Source: Phytophthora quininea (taxonomy: Eukaryota; Oomycota; Peronosporomycetes; Peronosporales; Peronosporaceae). From it: a stretch of 64,000 nucleotides of DNA. The notes under the pieces are model-generated. The model ran no database searches, was not told the DNA's origin, and worked only from the letters and a program-made list of their open reading frames with translations. Positions 34,098-44,590 of this stretch are shown piece after piece. Every line of letters begins with the position of its first letter. Position 1 is the stretch's first letter. Made by a program: the position numbers and the translations under genes. The stretch lies in the NCBI GenBank assembly GCA_011947345.1, contig JAAVTG010000112.1:186001-250000 (forward strand), given 5' to 3'.

Positions 34098-36234
34098 GCT
34101 GATCGGGGATGGGGCTTGACCCGCCCCTTGACCGGAATGAGTTCTTCAGCAACAGCATCCAGATGCTCGCGTGGGGTTATGCCTGCGCCGAGGATTGCCG
34201 CTAAGCCATCTTCATCTCGCTGTATCCGCCGAATTTCTAACGAGCGCTTGGAAAGCTCCAGCCCCCACCGAAGACATCTCCCGTCTGCGGTATTAGAGTT
34301 CAACAGCCACTTCAGAACCGAGAAGCGGGTATAGACCACAACCGGAAATTGGGTGTCCGACAAAAGCGGCCTGAACAGTTCCAGGACTCGTAGTATCGCC
34401 AACACTTCCTTCTCCGCGATGTGATACCTTGTCTCGAAATCATTCAGGACGCGCCCCGTGAACCGCACCGGCTGGATCACCCCATCATACTCTTGACCCA
34501 GGACAGCGCATGCTGCCCAAGGGTTTGCATGCGGGATTACCACATACTGCTTGGAGCGGTCAGGGTGCCTCAACAGCGGTGTCGACACAATCTTCCGCTT
34601 CAGGATCTCGAACGCTTCCCGAGCCCGGGTTAAGTCTCGACCTGAGCGCACTTGGTCATCGGTCAGCTCGTAAAGTACCGCAGCGATCACCGGGAGGTCC
34701 TCAATAAACTTGTTGTAGTAATTGAGGCTTCCCAGGAAAGATTGCACGCCCTTCAGAGTGCTCGGGAATGGCAGATCCTGGACGCCCTTCGCGATCTTCG
34801 GAGTCGCTCGAATTCCCTCTGCGTTGATCTCGTGAGACAAATACGGGATCGTTAATTTCCCGAACTCGCTCTTAGGAAGGCTGACCGATATGCTCCAGTA
34901 TCGGAGTCGGAACAGCAATGCATTCAGATCTTCGCAGAGCTCATCCCAGGTCACGGCTCCGTGTGCGATGTCGTCAATATACGAACTTCGTCCCAACACT
35001 GGGCCCACATGGGATGGCATCGGGATGCTGCGCCGAAACACAGTCATCTGCTCAGACAGCGCAGGCACTGTGGATGCGGTGAGTTCTGAGTCTGCATTCA
35101 GGCCCAGAAACTCTAGCACCTCCGAATCCACCAGCCGTTCCTCATCCGGCGTGAGTCGAACAAACCCCCAAAGGCAGTTGTTGATCACACACTGGTAAAT
35201 CAGCGGAGCATTTTGAGACCGAACGGCATCCGGATCCACTGGAAGTGCCCGAATGGGCAGATAAAAGCCGAGATCAGCTTGGCTCTCTCAGTCATCAGGA
35301 TCGCCCAGAAACCCCTGGCCATGTCGAGACTCATGAACCACATCGCATGTTCAAACCCTATCAACAGGTCGTCAATTAGAGGTAGTGGATAACTCATCAA
35401 CTTGATGAAGCTGTTCACCAGTCGATAGTCAATACACATCCGGATGTCCACACCAGTCTTCTTCAGGACGATCACGATCGGGGATGCCCACGCAGACTCA
35501 GAAAACTCAATCAACCCTGTTTCCAACAATTTCTTCAGCAGTTCGTAGACCTTCACCAGAAGATGAGGTGCTATCTGCCTCGCACGTTGTGCGACCGGCT
35601 TCGCATCCCCAACATCCAGATCACAAACGACACCTCGCGCTGGAGCGGGGGCAGCGTTTCCATCACCCAAGAAGATCGAGCGATGCCGTTCCAAGATGTC
35701 TCTCAGCTTCTTCTCCATTTCCGGAGTAGTGGATCCTGGGACTCCTACGTCGGCAGTGCTGATGTCGCACTGCGGGCTCAGATCCTCTAATTCAGGAAGC
35801 ATGGCTAATTCATCTCGCAACTGCTCCATGAGTTCGCCACCCTCTCGGAGGTAAACCGCAGGTTCCAGATCCAACTCTTCTGAAGTCACTCGCATACACC
35901 GAGCATACTCTTCCTCCAGCTTCTCGAGCGGAGTACCGATACACACAGGGAAGTCATCGATCTCCGAACCGGCCTCGGCGAGATTGGAGACCACGGCACA
36001 TTCAACATCCTCATCTCTTGACTCCGAATCTTCACCCTGGTTCTCCACCTGTGATCCAAGAGTCTTCACATTGGTCGCCTCTGGATTCATATCTCCTGTG
36101 CCACACTGCACACTCACACACTTTGGTGGCTCCGTCTGGGTAGAGGCATCAGCCATTTCCCTCGACTTGGATGAAGGCGGTTCATGGAGCCTAGCAATGC
36201 GTACTTGAGATGCACCCGAAACCGGTCGTAGCAT
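34058..36234 (-). pseudogene. Gypsy reverse transcriptase and first RNase H
   Basis: The first frame (36234-35200) starts with a linker, then RT fingers and palm: QRARQIAPHLLVKVYELLKK, ASPIVIVLKKTGVDIRMCID, FMSLDMARGFWAI (first Asp) and WIRMPFGLK. The second frame (35239-34058) holds the YIDDIAHG catalytic box, then the thumb (GVQSFLGSLNYYNKFIEDLP). A degenerate Gypsy-type RNase H follows: ETRYHIAEKEVLAILRVLEL is kept, but the usual first Asp site reads IPHANPWAACAVL. A weakened first RNase H next to an intact second one matches elements that acquired a second RNase H. One frame change lies in the 35200-35239 overlap. Confidence 0.85.
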
Positions 36235-37289
36235 TATCTGCTTGGGCCAGCCATACTCAGGCTTCTCGACACACGGGGCTCCGGCTCCCGAGCGGCCCTC
36301 TCCATCTGTTCCCGTCTCTCGATCCTTAACCGAGCCTGCGCTGAAACTGTATTCTCATAGATCAAGTGTTGCCACTCTTCATATCGTTTCGAGCCAGGCC
36401 GCACAAATCGACCGGTCGGGAACGATCCATACTCTACGATATACGCCACAGCAGTTTGGGAATCTATCCATATCCTCCGATCCGAGACATTCACAATCTT
36501 TACGGTCACTGGCCAGGACTTCGCTGCATATAAGATGGAAGTCACCCACCGGTTTCCTCTCCCAGCCCACACAACTTCGCGCTGGGGATTGGATTGCCCG
36601 TACCGGATCTGGACTTTAGCCGACTCACCCGGATTCAGATACAGAGACTCCAACGGAGTCACCGGAATAGCTTGTCCCGGGCGTCGAACCGGGTCGCTGT
36701 ACATCACCAACACTTCCTCGTCTGGGAGTTGTACCAGCCCTTCCCGGATCGACAGCCTCACTCCAGCACAGAACATGAAGTCCATTCCTAGGAGCACGTC
36801 GACCCCGTCGCCGATATTCGCAACCAACAATTCCAAGACATAGACAACTCTCAAACCGAGCGTTATCTTTACCTGAGCACAAGCTGTGATATAGGTCGGG
36901 ATTCCTCCCAACCCCGTCACCCTCAGTGGTTTCCGCGACCGGAGTTTGAGTCCGAGCTTACGCGCAAAGTCGAGACTCAACATACTTACGGTCGCACACG
37001 AATCCAGCATTATAGGGGTTCGGTGATCGTTCACAGCTCCATGCACATAGGCAACCTCCCGTTTGCTTTCAGGTTCATGATCGACCCACCACCCGTACCG
37101 TTCTCCTGGACGCAGGAGGAACTCAACTGGCCCTTCCGGACCGAAATCTTCGGCATCTGGGCTTGCTAGCAGAACCCTGGAACGGGACTTGTTGGTCGGA
37201 TCTTGAACTACTTTCATGCATTGTGGGTCGTTATCTTGGATTGGGTTTTGTTCTCTCAGCTCGGGGCCTACGTACGCTAAGACACACAA
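36234..37289 (-). CDS. Gypsy aspartic protease region
   Basis: A 351-codon frame. The retropepsin-like fold reads VNDHRTPIMLDSCATVSMLS near 37.0 kb, with DSC in place of the common DTG/DSG; then VTGLGGIPTYITACAQVKIT and DVLLGMDFMFCAG for the flap and the second conserved strand. A C-terminal extension of about 150 residues precedes RT. Its TAA overlaps the ATG of the next frame as TAATG. The protease would cut Gag-Pol. Confidence 0.7.
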   Translation of the reverse strand: MCVLAYVGPELREQNPIQDNDPQCMKVVQDPTNKSRSRVLLASPDAEDFGPEGPVEFLLRPGERYGWWVDHEPESKREVAYVHGAVNDHRTPIMLDSCATVSMLSLDFARKLGLKLRSRKPLRVTGLGGIPTYITACAQVKITLGLRVVYVLELLVANIGDGVDVLLGMDFMFCAGVRLSIREGLVQLPDEEVLVMYSDPVRRPGQAIPVTPLESLYLNPGESAKVQIRYGQSNPQREVVWAGRGNRWVTSILYAAKSWPVTVKIVNVSDRRIWIDSQTAVAYIVEYGSFPTGRFVRPGSKRYEEWQHLIYENTVSAQARLRIERREQMERAAREPEPRVSRSLSMAGPSR

Positions 37290-37339
37290 TCTTGGGGTTT
37301 TCTCAAGCCCGACGCGTTCTGGATCCCCATCCAGCGGGC

Positions 37340-38740
37340 TTAGTGGTTTAACGGTGTCTCCCCAGGATCGGCCTCAGCGATTCCGGAAAGGCGATTCCGG
37401 AGTTCGACAGGTAGGTCTTCAAGCGCACCTTGGCGAGCGAGCTCTCCCATGTTCTTCAGCACCTTCAGCTCTTCACAGGCTTCGACACGGTGATAGAGTC
37501 CACAAACGATACATGGCTTCACCCAACAGCGGCGTGCTGGGTGTCCCTTGGATCCGCATTGGTCACATATCATATCCTGCCAGCAGTTGTCAGTCGTATG
37601 TCCACGACCCTGACAGTTGGCGCAGACTTCATCCCGGAATGGGTTCTCCCGACGCGGAGGTGTCTGGCCCTGTCGGGTGGGACGGGAATCTTGACGCAAC
37701 CTAGACTGCTCCCCGGAGATCGCCATCCTGCGTTCTCCATTGCGCGGTACACCATCTGGTTGAACTCGTCCTCCCCGACGCTCGGACCCGGGTCTCGGGC
37801 GGATCCCGAGTCCGGATTTGGCGCTTCATCACCATCGGGCGGATCCGAGAACGTTACGTGACGCTCCTCATCGAGATCGGGTACAGAACTCGCACTCTGA
37901 GTCACAAAGGCATGCTTCGTGTTCTTGGGTCTGTAGCGATCTCGGTTGAGATTGTCACCACGAAAATCGCGCCCGGTGGTTCTTCATCGTAGCCTTCCTC
38001 ACTCCACACATCCTCATGTCGTCGTATGGCATGTTCCACATCTTTGACCCTCTTGAAGCGTTGACCTTGTAGCGCAATCTTCAATTCCTTGTCTGTCAGC
38101 TTCTTGATGAATCTCCGAATGTGCCGCTCTCTCGATGAGGCCTTGGTCTGGAACGGGATGCCGGCTTTAATGCCTACTGCATTGAGACGATAAAGGAACT
38201 CCAACGCCGTTTCTCCAGATTTCATGCGCATCGTGTAATAGCGTTCTGCATACGTCCCCGGGCCCGGCAATACCTTCTCCGGAACTGCCTCTTCAACTCC
38301 CTCCAACTAGTGCGAACCCGTTTTGGGAGCTGAGTGAACCAGTCTCTGAGTGTCGCTGGCAGCCGATTCCGGAGTTGGCGGATCCTCATCGCCTCGTTCC
38401 ATTCACCTTGCATAGCGATGTCCTTGAAACGTTCCCACCACCCAACACGGTCTTCCAAGGAAGCATTCTGGTTGAACACTTCGACTGCATTGAAGTTGAT
38501 GAAAGGTCGATAACTCCAAACTGTCCGGTCACCTCCAGTCTGGGACGCCACTACGCCCGTATTCCCATCGATGCTGCTGTCCGAGTCACTAGAACTGGGG
38601 CCGTTTCCGTCGGCCCAGTCGTCTCCAGAACTTGAACTGGGATCAGACTCAGACTCAGGATCAGAATCAGATGGAGGATCTGATCCCTTCTTGGACTTCT
38701 TGGTACCAGATGTTTTGTCCCCCTTCTTGGACGAGTGCAC
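37340..38740 (-). pseudogene. Gypsy gag with three zinc knuckle-like motifs (frameshifted)
   Basis: The N-terminal frame (38740-38222) has an acidic Ser/Asp region and then a retrotransposon capsid domain (FKDIAMQGEWNEAMRIRQLR, WRELKRQFRRRYC). The second frame (38306-37902) continues capsid (YYTMRMKSGETALEFLYRLN). The third (37726-37340) carries CANCQGRGHTTDNC, CDQCGSKGHPARRC and CIVCGLYH, two full CCHC knuckles and one partial. The first frame begins right at the junction with Crypton sequence, so the true N-terminus may be missing. Confidence 0.8.
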
Positions 38741-38745
38741 TACCG

Positions 38746-40042
38746 ACTAACCTAGAACTGGCTGCTGGACGAGTTCGCCCAAGCTACGGACAAGGCATTG
38801 TTCAAGAAGGGCTACGTGATGAAGCGCTACTGCATGAAGAGAGAGGGGGACCTTCGTCAACAAGGCTCCAGTGTGCATCAAGAAGTCGCTCAAGATGATG
38901 GTCATGCACCTGTATTCAACTGCTTTCACGGCTTCCGACTACCAAGCCGCCGCACTGCTGTGCTTGCTGCGATTCCTGTTCGGACGAGAGTCTGACCTCA
39001 CACTCCTTCGCAAAGTGAATCTCTCCGTCGGCGACGGAAATGTTTTTTCGTTCGCTTCATCCGTATCAAAACTTTGGGTGAGCAAGGGCTCTCACTCGTC
39101 CCGGTCGACGACTCCACCACCTGCCCGATGCTCACCATAGCCCTTGCCCTCGAGACACAGTCTGCCCTGACAGTCTCGCTCTTGAACCAGCTTCCTGAGC
39201 AGCACTCCAACGTGCAAGCCACTCTGACCCCGACTGCGCCTCTCGTTGGCTTGATCGAACACCCCAAAGCCGTAGCTCCACTTCAAAGTTGAAGGCTCTT
39301 CCGGCTGATGTCCCTGCGATCCAACTGTAGGAGACTTTTGGTGTCGAGAAAGGATTTTTGTCAATGACTTGCTGGCTTGGTCGAACGACCGGACCTCTGA
39401 TCCAAAGCCACCGAGGAAGGAAATACCAGAGCCACGCAAGAAGCATCGACAGGTGTTACCAAACACCCTGTGTTTTTCCATCAAACCGCCTTGATTGAAC
39501 CGTTAACATAAGTGAACAAGATACTCGACGCTCGCTTGACTGAAATGGAGACTAAGCTCTGCAACAAACACGCAGGGACATCAACACTACACGAAACAAG
39601 TGAGGACACAAGCAGCGACAAACCGCCATCCAAGCGACGATGTACCTCTCCAGCTTCTAGCCTCGAAGACACCTGGTTCGCGTGGTACGTTCAGGAGCCG
39701 AGAATGTGGAGCTCGATGGACAGTACTACCAAGCACACTTGGTCCGACGCGAAGTGGCATGTCGCCTTCACGAAGCTATTCTTGACCGATAGCTTCAAGC
39801 TCAACGGGAGCTCTCCACCCTACCGTGAGGATGTTCTTGAGATCGAGGCTTCTACGGAAACGGCGACACTGGAGTTCCTTCGGGGCCACGGGATCAAAGC
39901 TCGAGGCGGTCACAACGTCTTGAAACATCTACACGGGCTTCACAAGTCAGGGTCGTTGAACGACCACATCACTCACTTCCAGCAGTTTCAGCGCAGAGGG
40001 CACCTCGTGGACCTTCCTACACCCAGAACATCAATGCGTTAG
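38746..40042 (+). pseudogene. Crypton-like tyrosine recombinase remnant
   Basis: Pieces in order: WLLDEFAQATDKALFKKGY, then SDYQAAALLCLLRFLFGRES with the GRxSDL motif that holds a catalytic Arg, RFIRIKTLGEQGLSLVP, and TCPMLTIALALETQSA. After a gap comes a 176-codon frame (39512-40042): KRRCTSP, then a GCR1-like DNA-binding tail (TWFAWYVQEPRMW, AKWHVAFTKLFLTDSF, LKHLHGLHKSGSLNDHI). Cryptons move with a tyrosine recombinase and no transposase. Frames change at a G run near 38.85 kb and at the T run 39043-39048. The 5' part is cut off by the Gypsy element. Confidence 0.6.
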
Positions 40043-42110
40043 CAGCCACTGAATGACAGGTCAGGGATAAATAGCAAACCATGAATGCATTATCTACTTA
40101 ATAAAGCTAGAGATCATCTTATAGAACCTTATCCACCAAGCCGGAACATAGAGCTTAACCTCCATGTGGAACAGCAATGTTAACCTTCAGCAGCAGCAGA
40201 CAAAGCTACCTCCGAGACAACTCGGCATCACACACGCACACACATCGCTTCCATACAGCCGCACACATAGTTTGTTCATTGCTGGAATTGAACCAGCGCC
40301 ACTGCTTTAAGCTCGGGCCTATTCAATGGGCATTATGAGCGGTCGGGAGTTGCATGCTTTATTTTTTCCTCTATCTTTCTCCACAGGTCATTTTAGAGTG
40401 TCCGAACTGGACGAGCTATCTAACCGACAAACCCCAAATTTGACTTTAATTTGGTTTTTGGATGCGTCAAAGATGTCACCAAATGGAAAACAAAAATAAC
40501 AATCGGCGTCCCAAGTTATATCAGCAGACAAATTTGGCCGTGAAAAAAGCGGCGGGGGGTAAGTAATCCCAGCTCAATACCAGATGAGCGGTCGTTCGCG
40601 AAGAGAAAAATATCGGAAAGCGGAAGGTAAAACACTTTGTGAGGGCTGATTACCATGCACATGGAGCACACGTCTAGCACTTTGCTCGAGGATAGCCTGG
40701 AGCTATTGTGGGGTGGCAAAACGCAGCTCAGCCAGGCCGTGAGCCCTCTGTAAGTGAGGTGACTTTCATGCCACGAAGGTGTCCGTTCAATAGCAGCTAT
40801 GAACACAGTTTCTTGTTCATAAGCTTCTACTGGTGTCGCGATTCATTGTTTCATGCTTTAGATGATTGGAAAATAGCGATACCGCTGTGAGACCTTCAAA
40901 CGGTATTCCAAATTGATAATTATCACATGATTTCGTCGCCAAATTTACGATAGGGATAGCTCTACCGGTATGAACACTCTTAGAACCTGGGAATCCATCT
41001 GTAAACTTGCCATTGTATGGCTCGCTTTAAATTCTCAAATCTACATGTGGTTTCAAATCTGCTTTTCTTTAAGACTTTTTCTGATCGATTCTTTTCCCTC
41101 CGACGTACCGATTTTTCGATACGCGTTGGAGAAGGTCGACGAAAGTTGTGCTATTACATCAAGTCATCCGCAATAATCACCAAGCCATCTGCACAAAACA
41201 TCAAGGATTGTACGCGACATCACCACACCCGAAGAATGGTACATGACACTAGAGAAATGTTCGTATCACCAAGAGTCATGCACGCATCACCAAGCAAAAT
41301 GCATGCACTACCAGGAGAAATCCATGCATCACCAAAAAGCGTCACCAAAGTACTCGTTTGCAGGGCTCTTTCATTAACATAGATGCTAATGATTCCAAAT
41401 CCCTTGATTAAATAATTAGTTCTCCTAACCTTTTCTTCTTGTACTCCACCTGCGATGTAATCCTGTACTGTACTGTCAATACTGCTGTGATTTCTGCATC
41501 TTCCGTAGATGCCGGTATTATCGGGACTTGACCGAGGAATTTCACTGACTTAGGCAAACTACGGGCGAATGCGCTTCCAGGTTTGGTGACAATATTTCAC
41601 AATGCGAGCAGTTGAATGACGACGACGCGTCGATCTGCAAGGTCCTGGGATCGCTCTCTGATCACTCGATCGAACCACGATCTCGTTAGCATCAGCACTC
41701 ACTGACGGCTGCCGTCCTCCGATCCTGGCACGGACCTGTCACCACCGATAGACAACACAGCTTGGCGCGGACTGGTGGGCAGGTCCCGCTTCGTAGCCGC
41801 GCTGGGTGTGGTAAAAGTACCATGGGAGCGGGCTACACCACTGGCATTGGAGTCCCGCATCTGGAAGATCCAGCGGATATTCACAGGAAACGACGGTGCT
41901 AGCCAAACCACTTGACCAGCCGTTGTCCCCTGACTCATCCGAAGACAACTTGTAGCGACACTGCCACCATTGTTGTGGCTTGAGGCTTCCGCGCCAAAGA
42001 AGCCTGCTTCGACAGCACCAAAAGACGTGTGTGGTTCTTGACGACTGGGTGTTGCCATGGACTTCGACACAACGGAAGCTGATCGCCCTCCAACTCCTCG
42101 CTGTCATTCA
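40043..42110. other. No gene seen
   Basis: This is about 2 kb of mostly AT-richer sequence with only short frames. A 123-codon minus-strand frame at 41699-42070 has no recognisable motif. A small 21-bp tandem repeat lies at 41278-41340. Confidence 0.45.
41278..41340. repeat. Short 21-bp tandem repeat, three units
   Basis: Units of the form ATGCAYGCAYYACCARNARAA repeat imperfectly at 41278, 41299 and 41320. In one plus-strand frame they encode repeats like MHASPSK. Confidence 0.6.
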
Positions 42111-42118
42111 CAGAGTTG

Positions 42119-43240
42119 TTAAAATGCTCGACACTTCAATTTGTCGAAATTGTGTCGAGTCACAGGCGACGGGCGACACTTTCTTGTCGTGCACGAGGAC
42201 GTGAACGTCGAGTGTTCGATACGAAGCGCCTTAATAATGGTGTCAGGAAAGGACACGGTATACCAACCGCAAAGCAAGCAACAAGATGTAAGGGCATATT
42301 CTATGCTGCCGGCAGTACAAACCATCGCACTGCAGTCGTTCTGGAACCACAACCCAGCCATCGGACGGCATTCCCTGCACTTTCATGTGCCGAGCATTTA
42401 CCGACCCAATTCATTTGTCATAATCCTTCAGGTTTTCAGCATTCACGGGGACGCGACGGGGGGGTCTTGTGCAATCGCGCGGAACCTCCGGTGCGGTGGA
42501 GAAAATGTGACCCTCTCTGAGAAAAGCAAGACGAGCGCGATCCATAGACTCCATCATTTCAATCGGAGTCGCCCGAGGGCTGGCGCAATTGATCTTGACC
42601 GTCCTGTGGTATTGCTCAAGAGGTTTTTGTCGAAACGCATCCCGACGGTGTGTGGAAAATCTGCCAGTTCTCAAACTCCTTGCTATTGACCCACGCCGCC
42701 TTGATGTGCCGGCCCAACACGTGCTGCCCAGTTGCACGGTAACACCTCCCATGTTCTCAGCACGGCTTGCTTGCTTGCTTGTTCACTTCGAACTCGCGCT
42801 CGTCGGTGTAGTGTATGTCATACAGGTCTGCAAAGAAGTCTTTGGTTTGCGCTGACCTAACTCCCTTAGCCTTAGCTTTCTTGAACACGTTTTGAGTAAC
42901 GTGAAACCAACACATAATTATTTTGTCGTGTACGGACAGCGTTTCGCTGGGCTTTATCGGCGTCTGTCGTGACGAACTCGGGTGCAAAGTATATTTCGAA
43001 CTGCTCGAAGCAGACCCTCTTCTCGTGTTACAGACACCAGACAATGTTCTCTTCGCGACTTTCCAAAGCTCAAGACGGCTCAACGTCTTCCAGGAAGCGG
43101 TCGCAGTGAACGCACTTCACACATTTATACTTTCCGCCCTTGATGCCGGTGAACTCGGCATAAATGGGCCCCAGAGGTTTTCGTATGCGCTTGCACTGCG
43201 TCACAAGTGCTAGAAGCAGCGCCGCCATCAGCGAAATCGC
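42119..43240 (-). pseudogene. Mutator-like (MULE) transposase remnant 1
   Basis: The minus strand shows an N-terminal zinc finger-like segment (YKCVKCVHCDRFLEDVEP, near 43.1 kb). Next is the MULE catalytic neighbourhood with IIMCWFHVTQNVFKKAK (near 42.9 kb), followed by EFENWQIFHTPSG and PLEQYHRTVKINCASPRAT (near 42.6-42.7 kb), the usual CWFHxxxNV and NPLE-type motifs. A weak SWIM-like trace (HRICPYILLLALRL) lies at about 42.3 kb. Frames are broken many times. No clear terminal repeats were found. Confidence 0.6.
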
Positions 43241-43984
43241 GTGAGAGGAAGCTGTCGATCACCAAGGGTCCCTTGGCAAGGGAAGTTGAAAATGGCTGGA
43301 CATTTGAAGCGTCGAGATGGCTGCATTGACCACTAAAGAACTTTGACGTTCGGAGTTCACGATTTGATCTGTTGTCGACACTATTGCCGATTCGTCGTAA
43401 TGAGGATCAGCTGCGTATTGGTAGATAAATTGACAGTGCATTTTGAAGGAGCTCATCATTCCTAGAATGCTCAGGGCTTCACATCAGCGGAGATACAAGC
43501 TGTATCGGTGATGCTGATACAAAGGCCACAGTCGCATCACGAGAGTGTGTTTGATGTTTGATAATTCAATCGCATGTATCAATATCACCATGATACTCTT
43601 GATACAGTATCAATACCTAGCTATCTTGCTGACTTTGCAGTAGTCTTTTGTACTTTTGCTCGTTTGATTTCATAAGACAACACACTTCTGCGCGTTTGTC
43701 GTCAAGGCATGGGCGAAAATATTTCAGAAAAGATTATTTTATTCAGAAAAAAGCTACATTTCATGTATGGGAATGTATTGCGTTCACAGTAGCTACATTG
43801 TATTCAATTGTGTCAAGCCTCCAACCGCCCTGACAGTACAGTTTTCGTACGGACAGTCCTATATATTTTATAAAGTTAGTAATTTACCGACTGTGTCTGA
43901 ATTTAGGTCTGACATTGAAGTTCAGAGAGAGAAAATGATGTTTTTTCCGTTTTTTTACGGCAACCACTACACTCATTTTCGAAC

Positions 43985-44251
43985 ATGTCTCGTGTCGCAA
44001 AATGCAACCGCCCTACCATCGACGTCGATGACGACGACACCACCCACCTCGGTGCCCTCGCCCGCCACCTGGAAAGCCGCGAGAAGGCTCGCAAGCGTCT
44101 GATCCGGCTCCTCAACCGCGTCGACGAAGAGATCGGGGCTCTGGAGGATGCTATCCAGAGTCTCCGCCGTTTCAAGCCTCTGCCACCAGCGACACTCGCC
44201 GCAGAGGAATGTCAAGCCACCCCAGAGTGGAAGAAATCCGACAGCGAGTAA
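43985..44251 (+). CDS. Small hypothetical coiled-coil protein, 88 aa
   Basis: ATG-started frame: an N-terminal acidic run (IDVDDDD), a helix rich in Arg/Leu/Glu (ARHLESREKARKRLIRLLNR) and a short charged tail. It has codon-like composition and a clean ATG and stop, in an otherwise AT-rich stretch 340 bp before a MULE remnant. It may be a small MULE accessory protein or a chance frame. No family recognised. Confidence 0.3.
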   Translation: MSRVAKCNRPTIDVDDDDTTHLGALARHLESREKARKRLIRLLNRVDEEIGALEDAIQSLRRFKPLPPATLAAEECQATPEWKKSDSE

Positions 44252-44590
44252 TGTGCAGTGGCCTAATAACATGGTCACGACAGAGTACAACATTTTTCTG
44301 AATTTCGGTCAATTACATTCTGTGCATATATTTTATCGAAAAACGCCTTTCCTACCCGGCTACCTCCACAACTCTGGCACGGGTTGCTGCGGCTTTGTTT
44401 CTCTTCATTCTTCGTTTTACCTCGCACACCTCAAGTTCATTAAGAACGCCGCCTCTATCCCAGCACCCCTCTTCATTTGATCACCCCTTGAAGCGCTCTC
44501 AGTCTCCCCGCAAGCTTCTAGCCACCTCCTCAAGCGCTGGACACGGCCTGGACGACAGCTAGTACGCTGAGCGCGTCACGGTCTCGCGAC

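Larger units (their letters stand above)
26541..38745 (-). mobile_element. Large chromodomain Ty3/Gypsy element with an antisense gene (5' LTR missing)
   Basis: On the minus strand gag, protease, RT, RNase H, second RNase H, integrase and chromodomain run from 38740 to 31811. Beyond integrase lies a long gene on the plus strand, then about 1.9 kb without genes up to the truncated START-like copy. The right edge is sharp: gag starts directly against Crypton sequence with no LTR, so the 5' LTR and leader are lost. The left edge at 26541 is inferred from where the START-like homology stops; 26541-28440 may contain the 3' LTR, but with no partner LTR its ends cannot be set. Confidence 0.6.

Noticed and set aside
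31522..38740. Idea that the plus-strand gene is gag of a second, oppositely oriented Gypsy
   Set aside because: No capsid, zinc knuckle or primer-binding region is seen, and no LTR pair or pol follows it on the plus strand; an added gene of the minus-strand element fits better, though not proven.
41278..41340. Possible CRISPR-like array
   Set aside because: Three imperfect 21-bp units directly adjacent without spacers; a minisatellite, and the DNA is eukaryotic.
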